55,029 bases of DNA from an uncultured Collinsella sp. (lineage in GTDB: Bacteria; Actinomycetota; Coriobacteriia; Coriobacteriales; Coriobacteriaceae). Numbering within the stretch: the stretch's first letter is position 1; each line of letters opens with the position of its first letter. The stretch is from the NCBI GenBank assembly GCA_900542965.1, contig UQPY01000004.1, positions 1 through 55,029 of the forward strand, given 5' to 3'. This document shows positions 25,143-34,473 of the stretch, piece after piece. The notes beneath the pieces were generated by a model. It made no database searches. It worked only from the letters and a program-made list of their open reading frames with translations, and was not told where the DNA came from. The position numbers and the translations under genes were made by a program.

Positions 25143-28100
25143 ATGGTCTCTCGTATCTACGTGGAGAAGAAACCCGGGTTCGACGTCGAGGCTCAGCAGC
25201 TCAAGGGCGAGCTGACCGAAATTCTCGGCATCAAGGGCATCGAGGCCCTGAGGATTATCAACCGCTACGACGTCGAGGGCATCGACAAGGAGCTTTTCCG
25301 GTCCTGCGTGCCGACCGTCTTTAGCGAGCCCCAGGTCGATGTGACCTACGACGAGCTCCCCGCAAGCGATGGCGCCGTCTTTGCCGTCGAATTCCTGCCT
25401 GGCCAGTTTGACCAGCGCGCCGACTCCGCCAGCGAGTGCGTGCAGCTCATCAGCCAGGGCGAGCGCCCCGCCGTGCGCTCCGCCAAGGTCTATATGATCT
25501 CGGGCGCTCTGGACGAGGCCGCCATTGATGCCATCAAGCACTACGTGGTGAACCCCGTCGAGGCGCGCATCGCCTCGCTCGACCTGCCCGAGACGCTGTA
25601 CATGGAGACCCCCGAGCCCCAGCCCGTCGAGGTGCTCGACGGTTTCCGCGAGCTCGACGAAGCCGGTCTTGCCGCCTTTATTTCCGAGCGCGGCCTTGCC
25701 ATGGACGAGGCGGACATCGCCTTCTGCCAGCAGTACTTCCGCGATGAGGATCGCGACCCCACCATCACCGAGATCCGCGTGATCGACACCTACTGGTCCG
25801 ATCACTGCCGCCACACCACCTTCGGCACCGTCCTGGACGACGTGACGATCGACGACGCCGTGGTGCAGCAGGCCTTCGACCGCTACATGGAAATGCGCCA
25901 CGAGCTCGGTCGCGACGCCAAGCCCGTCTGCCTCATGGACATGGGCACCATCGGCGCCAAGTACCTTAAGAAGACCGGCGTCATGACCGATGTCGACGAG
26001 TCCGAAGAGATCAACGCCTGCACCGTCAAGGTGAAGGTCGATGTCGACGGCGAGGAGCAGGACTGGCTGTTCCTGTTTAAGAACGAGACCCACAACCACC
26101 CGACCGAGATCGAGCCCTTCGGCGGTGCCGCCACCTGCGTGGGCGGCGCCATCCGCGACCCGCTCTCGGGCCGTAGCTACGTGTACCAGGCCATGCGCGT
26201 CACCGGCGCCGGCGACCCCACCGTCCCCGTTTCCGAGACGCTCGAGGGCAAGCTGCCACAGCGCAAGCTCGTGACCACCGCTGCCGCCGGCTACTCCAGC
26301 TACGGCAACCAGATCGGCCTTGCCACCGGTCAGGTCAACGAGCTCTATCACCCCGGCTACGTGGCCAAGCGCATGGAAGTCGGCGCCGTCGTGGGCGCCA
26401 CCCCGGCCAACCACGTGCGCCGCGAGTGCCCCGCCCCCACCGACAAGATCATCCTGCTGGGCGGCCGTACCGGCCGTGACGGCATCGGCGGTGCCACCGG
26501 CTCCTCCAAGACCCAGAACACCGAGTCCATCGAGACCTCGGGCGCCGAGGTCCAGAAGGGCAACGCCCCGGTCGAGCGCAAGCTGCAGCGCCTGTTCCGC
26601 CGCGGCGACGCCTGCCGCCTGATCAAGCGCTGCAACGACTTTGGCGCCGGCGGTGTCTCGGTCGCCGTGGGCGAGCTTGCCGACGGCCTGTATGTCGACC
26701 TTGATACCGTGACCAAGAAGTACGACGGCCTGGACGGCACCGAGCTCGCTATCTCCGAGTCCCAGGAGCGCATGGCTTGCGCCGTCGCCGACGGTGACGT
26801 CGAGGAGTTCATGGGCTACGCCGCCGAGGAGAACCTCGAGGCGACCGTTATCGCCGAGGTTACCGCCGAGCCGCGCATGCGCATGGCCTGGAACGGCGTC
26901 GCCATCGTCGATCTGTCCCGCGAGTTCCTCAACTCCAACGGCGCACCCAAGCACCAGGTCGCCCACGTCTGCGCCCGCAGTGTGTGGCAGCCCAGCTGGG
27001 CCGGTACCACGCTCGCCGAGCGCATGACCTCGCTTGTCACCGACCTCAACGTCGCCTCCAACAAGGGCCTGTCCGAGCGCTTCGACTCCACCATCGGCGC
27101 CGCGACCGTGCTCATGCCCTTTGGCGGCAAGACGCAGCTCACCCCAAGCTCGGCCATGGTCGCCAAGTTCCCCGTGGACGGCGAGACCACCACGGCGAGC
27201 GCCATGGCATGGGGCTTCAACCCCTATCTGATGGAGGCCGACCAGTTTGCGGGCGCCTACCTGTCCGTGGTCGAGTCCATCGCCAAGCTCGTTGCCGCCG
27301 GCTTTGAGCACAAGCGCGCCTACCTCTCCTTCCAGGAGTACTTCGAGCGTCTGCGCACCGAGGCCGAGCGCTGGGGCAAGCCCATGGCTGCCGTCCTGGG
27401 TGCCCTTATGGCCCAGGTCGACCTGGGCGCCGGCGCCATCGGCGGCAAGGACTCCATGAGCGGTTCGTTTGAGGACGAGGCCGGCGAGCTCAACGTTCCG
27501 CCGACCCTGATCAGCTTCGCCGTCGCCGTGGGCAAGGCCGCCCGCGCCGTCTCGCCCGAGTTCAAGGGCCTCACGCACCGAGTCGTCCGCATCGCCCCCG
27601 CCACCTATGGCGAGGACTACCGTCCCGACGCTCAGCAGCTGCTCGCCGCGTTTGACGCCGTCGAGGCGCTCACCGCCAACGGCAACGCCTTGGCCGTCTC
27701 CACGCCCGGCTACGGCTGCGGCGCCGAGAGCCTCTTTAAGATGTGCGTCGGTAACCAGATCGGTATCGAGCTTGCCGAGGATGTAGACGTGGAGAGCCTC
27801 TTCACCCCGCTCTACGGCAGCTTTATCGTCGAGCTCGCCGAGGATGCCGAGCTGCCCGAGGTCGCCGACGGCGTTGTCGTCGAGCCCCTGGGCACCACCG
27901 TCGAGGGCTATGTCATCGACACCGGCTCCGAAGTCATCGAGCTCGCCGAGCTCCAGGAGGCCTGGGAGAGCGGCATCGAGGGCGTCTTTGCCTACCGCAG
28001 CGCCGACGAGACCCCCGAGGTCGAGACCATCGACTTCCGCGCCAAGGACATCCACGTGTACGCCGGCGCCAAGATCGCCCGCCCGCGCGTGGTTATCCCC

Positions 28101-28889
28101 GTGTTCCCCGGCAACAACTGCGAGTACGATAGCGCCCGTGCCTTCCGCGCCGCCGGCGCCGAAGCCGACACCTTCGTGATCAACAACCTCACGCCCGAGG
28201 CCGTCGCCGAGAGCACCCACGAGCTTGCCCGCCGCATCCGCGCAAGCCAGATCGTCATGATCCCCGGCGGCTTCTCGGGCGGCGACGAGCCCGACGGCTC
28301 CGCCAAGTTCATCACGGCGTTCTTCCGCGCTCCCGAGGTCACCGAGGCAGTCCGCGACCTGCTCAAGGCCCGCGATGGCCTGATGCTGGGCATCTGCAAC
28401 GGCTTCCAGGCCCTGATCAAGCTCGGCCTGGTGCCCTACGGCGACATCGTCGACGCCACGCCCGATGCGCCCACGTTGACGTTCAACACCATCGGTCGCC
28501 ACCAGAGCCGTCTGGTGCGCACCCGCATCTCGTCCAACTTGTCCCCGTGGCTGTCGCAGTGCAGCCTGGACGACCCCTACACCGTCGCCATCAGCCACGG
28601 CGAGGGCCGCTTTGTCGCCAATGACGAAGTGCTCGCCCAGCTGATCGCCAACGGCCAGGTCGCCACGCAGTACGTGGGCGAGGACGGCAAGCCCAGCATG
28701 GATCTCTCCGTCAACCCCAACGGCTCCGCACTCGCCATCGAGGGCATCACGAGCCCCGACGGCCGCGTCCTGGGCAAGATGGGCCATGCCGAGCGTCGTG
28801 GCGACAACCTGTACCGCAACGTGCCCGAGCATGTCCCCGGCGATAAGTTCATGCCGATCTTTGAGAGCGGCGTGGCCTACTTCGCTTAA
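25143..28889 (+). CDS. purL: phosphoribosylformylglycinamidine synthase (single-chain PurL)
   Basis: Catalyses the ATP- and glutamine-dependent conversion of FGAR to FGAM in purine synthesis. At 1248 residues it is the large form, with N-terminal, synthetase and glutaminase parts in one chain, so separate purS and purQ are not needed. Seen in order: the synthetase motifs SDHCRHTTFG, FKNETHNHPTEIEPFGGAATC and GGRTGRDGIGGATGSSK; CNDFGAGGVSVAVGELADG; GGKDSMSG; then the class I glutaminase with FPGNNCEYD, nucleophile Cys in MLGICNGFQ and His in SHGEGRF. ATG 25143 follows GGCAGGAACCA. The frame opens upstream but without a binding site. It ends in a strong terminator. Confidence 0.97.
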   Translation: MVSRIYVEKKPGFDVEAQQLKGELTEILGIKGIEALRIINRYDVEGIDKELFRSCVPTVFSEPQVDVTYDELPASDGAVFAVEFLPGQFDQRADSASECVQLISQGERPAVRSAKVYMISGALDEAAIDAIKHYVVNPVEARIASLDLPETLYMETPEPQPVEVLDGFRELDEAGLAAFISERGLAMDEADIAFCQQYFRDEDRDPTITEIRVIDTYWSDHCRHTTFGTVLDDVTIDDAVVQQAFDRYMEMRHELGRDAKPVCLMDMGTIGAKYLKKTGVMTDVDESEEINACTVKVKVDVDGEEQDWLFLFKNETHNHPTEIEPFGGAATCVGGAIRDPLSGRSYVYQAMRVTGAGDPTVPVSETLEGKLPQRKLVTTAAAGYSSYGNQIGLATGQVNELYHPGYVAKRMEVGAVVGATPANHVRRECPAPTDKIILLGGRTGRDGIGGATGSSKTQNTESIETSGAEVQKGNAPVERKLQRLFRRGDACRLIKRCNDFGAGGVSVAVGELADGLYVDLDTVTKKYDGLDGTELAISESQERMACAVADGDVEEFMGYAAEENLEATVIAEVTAEPRMRMAWNGVAIVDLSREFLNSNGAPKHQVAHVCARSVWQPSWAGTTLAERMTSLVTDLNVASNKGLSERFDSTIGAATVLMPFGGKTQLTPSSAMVAKFPVDGETTTASAMAWGFNPYLMEADQFAGAYLSVVESIAKLVAAGFEHKRAYLSFQEYFERLRTEAERWGKPMAAVLGALMAQVDLGAGAIGGKDSMSGSFEDEAGELNVPPTLISFAVAVGKAARAVSPEFKGLTHRVVRIAPATYGEDYRPDAQQLLAAFDAVEALTANGNALAVSTPGYGCGAESLFKMCVGNQIGIELAEDVDVESLFTPLYGSFIVELAEDAELPEVADGVVVEPLGTTVEGYVIDTGSEVIELAELQEAWESGIEGVFAYRSADETPEVETIDFRAKDIHVYAGAKIARPRVVIPVFPGNNCEYDSARAFRAAGAEADTFVINNLTPEAVAESTHELARRIRASQIVMIPGGFSGGDEPDGSAKFITAFFRAPEVTEAVRDLLKARDGLMLGICNGFQALIKLGLVPYGDIVDATPDAPTLTFNTIGRHQSRLVRTRISSNLSPWLSQCSLDDPYTVAISHGEGRFVANDEVLAQLIANGQVATQYVGEDGKPSMDLSVNPNGSALAIEGITSPDGRVLGKMGHAERRGDNLYRNVPEHVPGDKFMPIFESGVAYFA

Positions 28890-28926
28890 TGCGCCCCATC
28901 GGGTACAATCCCCTCGGGTAACAACA

Positions 28927-28962
28927 CCCGCCACCGACACATCCGGTGGCGGGTTCTTTTTT
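28927..28962 (+). terminator. terminator of purL
   Basis: CCCGCCACCG pairs with CGGTGGCGGG around a 7-nt loop and is followed by TTCTTTTTT. Confidence 0.9.
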
Positions 28963-28987
28963 GCTTCGCGCATGCAGGAAGGACATC

Positions 28988-29923
28988 ATGGAAAGCCGCA
29001 AGCCGTATCTCGCCACCCTGCCCGGACTCATCCTGGGCTGTCTTGTTTGCTGTGCACTCTGGGGATCGGCCTTTCCCTGCATCAAGATCGGCTACGCACT
29101 CTTTGGTATCCCGGCGCACGATAGCGCCTCGCAGCTGCTCTTTGCGGGTTTACGCTTTACGCTTGCCGGCGCCCTGGTTATCGTTGGGATGAGTGCGGCC
29201 CAACGCCGCCCCCTCATTCCGCAAGCGCGCGACATCAAGCCCATCTTTGTCTTGTCGCTCTTCCAGACTATCGGGCAGTACTTCTTTTTCTACCTGGGCC
29301 TCTCGCGCGCCAGCGCCATGTCGAGCTCCATCATCGAGGCCAGCGCCAACTTCCTAGCCATCCTCTTTGCCGCCCTGGCGTTTCGCACCGAAAAGCTCGA
29401 TGTGACCAAGGTGCTCGGCTGCGTGCTGGGCTTTGCCGGTGTCGCGCTCGTCAACCTTTCGGGCGCGGATGGCACCTTTGGCTTTACGCTCGACGGCGAG
29501 GGCTTTATCTTGGCTTCCACGGTTGCGGGCGCCCTGTCGACCTGCCTCATCGGTATCTTCTCGCGCGAGCATGACGGCGTCCTGCTCGCCGGCTGGCAGT
29601 TTTTAGTCGGTGGTCTGGTCCTTACCGCCATCGGGTTTTTAATGGGCGGCACGTTATCCCCCACCGCAATCGCCCCCGCTATCGCACTCATCATTTATAT
29701 GGCGCTTATTTCTGCCGTCGCGTACTCGCTGTGGTCCCGTCTGCTCGCCGTCAACCCCGTCAGCCGCGTTTCGGTCTTTGGCTTTATGAACCCGGTCTTT
29801 GGCGTAGCTCTGAGCACGTTGCTGCTCGGCGAGGGTGCTGGCACGAGCCCCGTTACCGTCATCGTTGCCCTGCTCTTGGTCTGCGGCGGCATCATCATTG
29901 TCAACAAACCTAAAAAGGCCTAG
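28988..29923 (+). CDS. EamA/DMT-family transporter
   Basis: A 311-residue inner-membrane protein with about ten spans in two EamA repeats. The first repeat contains CALWGSAFPCIKIG and SRASAMSSSIIEASANFLAILFAAL; the second ends LSTLLLGEGAG and VIVALLLVCGGIIIVN. DMT proteins of this type mostly export amino acids or other metabolites; the substrate is unknown. ATG 28988 has GGAAGGACATC upstream. It stands alone and shares a bidirectional terminator with the next, convergent gene. Confidence 0.88.
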   Translation: MESRKPYLATLPGLILGCLVCCALWGSAFPCIKIGYALFGIPAHDSASQLLFAGLRFTLAGALVIVGMSAAQRRPLIPQARDIKPIFVLSLFQTIGQYFFFYLGLSRASAMSSSIIEASANFLAILFAALAFRTEKLDVTKVLGCVLGFAGVALVNLSGADGTFGFTLDGEGFILASTVAGALSTCLIGIFSREHDGVLLAGWQFLVGGLVLTAIGFLMGGTLSPTAIAPAIALIIYMALISAVAYSLWSRLLAVNPVSRVSVFGFMNPVFGVALSTLLLGEGAGTSPVTVIVALLLVCGGIIIVNKPKKA

Positions 29924-29990
29924 CGAGCTGCCCCGTTCCGAGAAAAAGACGAGGCGCATCTTCGACAGTCGCTACTAATCCCGCCAACAC

Positions 29991-30033
29991 AAAGGGGGCG
30001 CACGACCAGCACAACGGTCGTGCGCCCCCTTTT
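29991..30033. terminator. bidirectional terminator
   Basis: A long perfect stem GGGGGCGCACGACC/GGTCGTGCGCCCCC is flanked by AAA on the left and TTTT on the right, so it works in both directions between the convergent EamA and GGDEF genes. Confidence 0.9.
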
Positions 30034-31176
30034 CTAGCGTATCTGGACGCCGGCCTTCTTCTTCTCGCCCTTGACGCGATAGAGCTCCGCATCGGCGGCG
30101 CGAAGCAGGTCTTGCCAGGTATCGACACCATCGCCGACCCGGGCATAGCCGATGGACATCCGCAACGAATACGGCACCTCGGCACGCGCCAACTCATCGT
30201 TGATTGCCGTACACAGGCCGATGATATCCTGCTCCGTCGCTGCCTTTTGGAGCACCACGAACTCATCGCCGCCATAGCGCGCGATAAAGCCGCCGGACAT
30301 CGAACAGACGTCCTTGAGCGCCTTCGAAACAACCTGAAGGGCATGGTCGCCCTCGACATGTCCATAGTGGTCGTTAATCTGCTTAAAGCCGTCAGCATCC
30401 ATCATCAGCAGATACACATCATCGGCCTGGTCAGCACCCGAGAACAGCGACAGCATATAGGTCTCAAAACGGTTACGGTTGTTGAGTCCAGTCAACGGGT
30501 CAGTCGAGATCAGCTGCTCCTGGTAGACGATATAGAGCAGCAAAATACTGATCATTATGCCGACGCAAAGGCCGGGCACCGAAAATACGACCTGAAAGGT
30601 ACCGCCCACCAGAGCGGGGACCGCGAAAAAGGCGAGGGTGCGATAAATGGCCTTCTTTTGCAGGCTTTCGACTTTTCGAGCCTGAACAAAGGCATGCAAG
30701 GACGTATATATGACGTAGCAGTAGCTAACGATAGGCTGAATCATATTAGCTGCACCGCGACGATATACGCCTTGCGCATCGATATAGAAAAGAGTGTGTG
30801 TCCAGTAGCTGGTAAATGCCAGAGCGACCACTACCGCCGTAGGCAATGCCACGAGTGCCATCCTGTAGCGCGTGGCCAGGAATCGCGAGCCCTGCATCGT
30901 CTCGGAATAGAAGAACCAAATGAGGCACGCGATGGCGAACAGCGAAAACGAGACCGCATTGGAAATCCAGTTGGCTGTAATGCCCACAGGAGTGCTCACG
31001 CCGTCCGAGAGCGTCCAAATCATATCGAAGAAAATGTAGGCGGCAGACGTGTAGCCCAGTATGCTGAACAAAAGCTGCTGGGTGCTCGAGAACAAGGAGC
31101 GGCGACTTCGAGCGGCAAGCCCGATAAGAATAATCATGCACAGCATAAATATCTCGATCTTGAGTGCCTTAACCAC
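30034..31176 (-). CDS. membrane-bound diguanylate cyclase (GGDEF)
   Basis: A 380-residue protein. The N-terminal ~220 residues have six or seven hydrophobic segments forming a membrane sensor; the C-terminal ~160 are a GGDEF domain making cyclic di-GMP. The active-site loop ARYGGDEF (GGDEF at 302-306) is intact and DPLTGLNNRNRF marks the domain start. The RxxD inhibitory site is absent just before GGDEF, so product inhibition at that site is unlikely. The start is probably GTG 31176 with GGAG close upstream; no better ATG is nearby. No phosphodiesterase or c-di-GMP receptor gene is next to it. Confidence 0.88.
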   Translation of the reverse strand: MVKALKIEIFMLCMIILIGLAARSRRSLFSSTQQLLFSILGYTSAAYIFFDMIWTLSDGVSTPVGITANWISNAVSFSLFAIACLIWFFYSETMQGSRFLATRYRMALVALPTAVVVALAFTSYWTHTLFYIDAQGVYRRGAANMIQPIVSYCYVIYTSLHAFVQARKVESLQKKAIYRTLAFFAVPALVGGTFQVVFSVPGLCVGIMISILLLYIVYQEQLISTDPLTGLNNRNRFETYMLSLFSGADQADDVYLLMMDADGFKQINDHYGHVEGDHALQVVSKALKDVCSMSGGFIARYGGDEFVVLQKAATEQDIIGLCTAINDELARAEVPYSLRMSIGYARVGDGVDTWQDLLRAADAELYRVKGEKKKAGVQIR

Positions 31177-31274
31177 CAGGCTCCATCCCCTCTATATCCA
31201 AGTGGCCAAAATCGCCCGAGACACACTCGGACAGCAAACACCCCTTACTCCCAGGGGTAAAGGGAATAATAGCA

Positions 31275-31318
31275 GAGCGTCCGAATGACACTGAATAACA
31301 GATGCCGTTCGGACGCTC
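31275..31318. repeat. 11-bp perfect inverted repeat
   Basis: GAGCGTCCGAA (31275-31285) and TTCGGACGCTC (31308-31318) are separated by 22 nt between the end of the KdgT-like gene and the start of the GGDEF gene. There is no T-run. It could be an operator or a weak terminator. Confidence 0.5.
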
Positions 31319-31364
31319 AGATGGCGTGAATTGCACGCGCCGTTTCATTGACTCGAAGAGACGA

Positions 31365-32387
31365 TTACTCGCCGTCGATATCGGTCGCGACGGCCTCCTC
31401 GATAGCCTCGACGCCGGCAACCGACAGGTCCTCCTTGCCCTGGCAGAACTTCTTGTCGACCCAGCCGGTCAGGATCGGGGCCATGATCGCCGTGATGATA
31501 ACGGCAGTGGCGATCTGGGCGTACGCAGTGGGCGCAAGCTCGGCATAGCGCGGAGCGACCTCGGCGAGAGCGACCGGGGTGGTCATGGCCGTACCGGCGA
31601 TGGTGGAGCAGGCAACGGCAGCCTTGCCGTTGCCGCCGCACAGGCGCTCGAAGGCAAAGGTGATGGGACCGACGATAAAGAGCGTGATGAGGCCCAGCAG
31701 AATGCCCGAGATGCCGCCGGTGATGAAGCTCGACAGGCTCATGGACGCACCGAGCTGAAAACCAATGACAGCGATCGCGGGATTGATGCCGGGGACCAGC
31801 AGGTTCTTAATGAACGGGAACAGGTTGCCCAAAACCATGCCGATAACAAGCGGCAGGATAGAGCCAACGATGGTGCCCAGCGGGATGTTAGCGAGACCCG
31901 AGACGCCGAGGATAATCATCGTGACGGCGGGGCCGGCCGTAAAGAACAGGATGCCGACGGCACCTTGCTCGGACTCGTCGCCGAACTCGCCCATGATGCC
32001 CGTATAAAGCGCCATGTTGCAAAACGTGATGCCGCCGATGATAGACACGGAGCTCAGACCCAGGAAGTTGTCGTTAAAGAAATATGCCACGCCCAAGCCG
32101 AGAGCCGCTGCGACGACCAGCTTGGGGATCAGCACGACGATACCGGTCTTGATGGCGCCCGGCGTGGACTTAAGGCTGATGCCGGCGCCCACAAACAGCA
32201 GGATCGCGGCGACGATGGTATTGGACCCACCGCGGCAGGCAGCCGTAAAGAAGCCGCCGATCTCAAAAACCTGCGGGCAGAAGGTGTTGAGCAAAAGACC
32301 GACGATCATGGGATAGATCATGATGTCGCCCGGGATGCGCGGTACCTTGAATTTCTTTTGCTCGTTGGCGGTCGCTTCCTGTGCCAT
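31365..32387 (-). CDS. 2-keto-3-deoxygluconate permease family protein
   Basis: A 340-residue membrane carrier of the KdgT family, which imports 2-keto-3-deoxygluconate from pectin or uronate breakdown with protons. Conserved-looking parts are PGDIMIYPMIVGLLLNTF near the N-terminus, KTGIVVLIPKLVVAA, GITFCNMALYTGIMGEFGD and CSTIAGTAMTTPVALAEVAP. It has about ten hydrophobic segments and an acidic C-terminal tail (EAIEEAVATDIDGE). ATG 32387 has GGGGGTTTC upstream. No kdgK, kdgA or uronate genes are adjacent, so the true substrate may differ. Confidence 0.82.
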   Translation of the reverse strand: MAQEATANEQKKFKVPRIPGDIMIYPMIVGLLLNTFCPQVFEIGGFFTAACRGGSNTIVAAILLFVGAGISLKSTPGAIKTGIVVLIPKLVVAAALGLGVAYFFNDNFLGLSSVSIIGGITFCNMALYTGIMGEFGDESEQGAVGILFFTAGPAVTMIILGVSGLANIPLGTIVGSILPLVIGMVLGNLFPFIKNLLVPGINPAIAVIGFQLGASMSLSSFITGGISGILLGLITLFIVGPITFAFERLCGGNGKAAVACSTIAGTAMTTPVALAEVAPRYAELAPTAYAQIATAVIITAIMAPILTGWVDKKFCQGKEDLSVAGVEAIEEAVATDIDGE

Positions 32388-32528
32388 GAAACCCCCATTT
32401 CCGCTGACGCAGAACAAAAGCCCACGTCACGCTTTGCTACAGTAAAGTTTGACCATGGTACCAGAAGAAGCAGACCGCCTCGGTGAGAAATTCGATTCGA
32501 TAGGCCGGGACGATAACGCGTCCTGCTC

Positions 32529-32852
32529 CTATACGAGGCTCAAAACGATATAGAACACGATGCCCGAAACGCAGCACCACAACATCGACTTTGTCTTGAT
32601 TGCCACCGCCACGACGCCGGCGGCCGCAATCCAGGGAACCAAGGCAGGCCAGAGTCCCGCGTCGAACGCGCCGGGGTTCACCAAGTCGTTGGCGACCAGC
32701 GCGGCAAAGGCAGCGGGCGGGATATAGCCTAGGGCCTCGGTAATGCGGGGCGACAGGGTCCGCCCGCGCAAGGCGAACGCCGGCGCGATGCGAAAGAACG
32801 CGATAGCAGCCCACGACGACAGCCACAGAACCAAGAACTCGTTAACGGGCAT
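32529..32852 (-). CDS. azlD: AzlD family branched-chain amino acid exporter subunit
   Basis: A 107-residue membrane protein with about four short spans. FFRIAPAFALRGRTLSPRITEALGYIPPAAFAAL is the AzlD signature region. Together with AzlC it forms an efflux system for leucine, isoleucine, valine and analogues. It overlaps azlC by 11 nt (start codon inside the end of azlC), with GAGGTGCC as the ribosome binding site. The frame is open much further upstream only because it overlaps azlC. Confidence 0.9.
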   Translation of the reverse strand: MPVNEFLVLWLSSWAAIAFFRIAPAFALRGRTLSPRITEALGYIPPAAFAALVANDLVNPGAFDAGLWPALVPWIAAAGVVAVAIKTKSMLWCCVSGIVFYIVLSLV

Positions 32853-33534
32853 CGCGGGCACCTCTTCCGTCAAATACAGCATCGCACGCCAGCGCAATGG
32901 CAATGCCGACCACGACGCTTGCCGGCACGGCAATATTCGTGAGGCCCAAGAACTTGCATACGGCGACGGACACCGCGCCCGACACCGCCGCGACAACGTT
33001 GCCGCGCGACAGCCGCTGCGAAAAGAGCAGGCAGATAAAAAGCGATGTGCAGACAAAGCCCGCAATAGCGGTGGGGACATCGACAACAGTGCCGACAACG
33101 GCGCCCATCGTGCACGAAACGCCCCATGTCGCGATGAGGATCGCGTTGAGCACAAAAGACTTGAGCGGACCCCAATCCTCCCCTTCAACCAACTTGGCAA
33201 GCGAGATGCCATATGCCTCCTCGGTAAGTGTCGCGGCAACAGCCAGCGTCTGACGCTTCGAGGCACCCCTCAGATGCGGCGCGATCGATGCCGAGTAAAG
33301 CGCAAAACGCGAGGAGATGGCGGCAACGCTCGCGATAATCGAAGGTGCCGGTACGCCCGCCAGCCAAAGATTGCAGATCATAAACTGGCCGCTGCCCGTC
33401 ACAAACGTGCTGCTCAGGGCAAAGACCATCCAGGGCTCCATTCCCGTCTGCCCCATGATCATTCCGCACGGCGCGCCTATTGCAACATAGGTAAGCATCA
33501 CTGGCCAGACGGTTCTAACGATTTTGAGCACCAT
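32842..33534 (-). CDS. azlC: AzlC family branched-chain amino acid exporter subunit
   Basis: A 230-residue membrane protein with about six to seven spans. The N-terminal VWPVMLTYVAIGAPCGMIMGQTG and FALSSTFVTGSGQFM, then TLTEEAYGISLAKL, are AzlC features. It works with AzlD as an exporter. ATG 33534 is the best start (AGGATGAG upstream gives a modest site); the open frame of 78 more codons upstream does not resemble the family. No Lrp/AzlB-type regulator is adjacent. Confidence 0.9.
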   Translation of the reverse strand: MVLKIVRTVWPVMLTYVAIGAPCGMIMGQTGMEPWMVFALSSTFVTGSGQFMICNLWLAGVPAPSIIASVAAISSRFALYSASIAPHLRGASKRQTLAVAATLTEEAYGISLAKLVEGEDWGPLKSFVLNAILIATWGVSCTMGAVVGTVVDVPTAIAGFVCTSLFICLLFSQRLSRGNVVAAVSGAVSVAVCKFLGLTNIAVPASVVVGIAIALACDAVFDGRGARDAR

Positions 33535-33660
33535 ACGCTTCTCATCCTGACAAGGTCTCCGAGCCGCATGTAGCGACACGGCAGAATCATCATCCGACAG
33601 CAACCGAGTTCGCCTACAATTGCCACCGGATCGAAAGACACAACTTTTTAGGAAGTCATT

Positions 33661-34473
33661 ATGACAGCTATCGATCAAGACCGGGCGCGCGCGGCCTTCA
33701 AAAGCTACACCGATGCCTACGACGCCACAAACCCACGCATCGCGCTCAAAATCGAGCATACGTACCACGTGGCCGAGGCATGCGATGCCGTAGCGCGCGA
33801 GCAGGGCTGGTCGTCAGAAGATATTGACCTGGCATGGCTTTGCGGCCTGCTACACGATATGGGCCGCTTTGAGCAGCTGCGACGCTGGGACACCTTTAAA
33901 GATGCCGAGAGCATGAGCCATGCGGCGTTGGGCGTCGAGGTCCTCTTTGGTGAGAACCCCGCCGACGCGCCTGCCACGACGAGCATCCGAGATTTTATTG
34001 AGGCCGACGAGAACGACGAGCTCATCCGCGCGAGCATCGCCTATCATAGCGACTTTCGACTACCCGAGGAGCTCGATGAGCGCACACGGCGCTTCTGCGA
34101 TATCGTGCGCGACGGCGATAAGGTCGACATTATGCGCACCATCGCCGACAGCACCGTCGATACCATCCTCAAGGTGGACGAGAAGACGTTTCTTTCCAGT
34201 CATTTCTCGTTGCCGACACTTGCCGCCTTTGACGAGCACCGCTGCGTTGCACGCGATGAGCGCGACGAGCCGGCAGACTTCCTGGCAGGGCTCATCTGCT
34301 TTATGTTTGAACTTGTCTATCCCGCAAGTCGCGCGCTGGCGCGCGAACAAGGCGATATCTACCGCCTGCTCGACGCACCCTTTGGCATTAAACGGCCCTT
34401 TACCGATCCCGCCACACAGGCGACCTGGGAGCGCCTCAAGAACGAGACGCGCTCCTGGCTGGCGCGTGCCTAG
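33661..34473 (+). CDS. HD-domain hydrolase
   Basis: A 270-residue protein with a complete-looking HD metal site: His33/His36, His65-Asp66 in LLHDMGRF and a late Asp in RDGDKVDIM. HD proteins hydrolyse phosphate esters or nucleotides; nothing narrows the substrate. There is no membrane segment. The ATG follows AGGAAGTCATT. Its stop codon overlaps that of the convergent etfA by one shared CTAG. Confidence 0.85.
   Translation: MTAIDQDRARAAFKSYTDAYDATNPRIALKIEHTYHVAEACDAVAREQGWSSEDIDLAWLCGLLHDMGRFEQLRRWDTFKDAESMSHAALGVEVLFGENPADAPATTSIRDFIEADENDELIRASIAYHSDFRLPEELDERTRRFCDIVRDGDKVDIMRTIADSTVDTILKVDEKTFLSSHFSLPTLAAFDEHRCVARDERDEPADFLAGLICFMFELVYPASRALAREQGDIYRLLDAPFGIKRPFTDPATQATWERLKNETRSWLARA

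Noticed and set aside
25125..28973. A 1282-codon open frame on the strand opposite purL
   Set aside because: It is antisense to a fully conserved gene, has strong Gly/Ala/Val/Asp/His bias from GC-rich codon positions, and lacks a binding site. It is a shadow frame.
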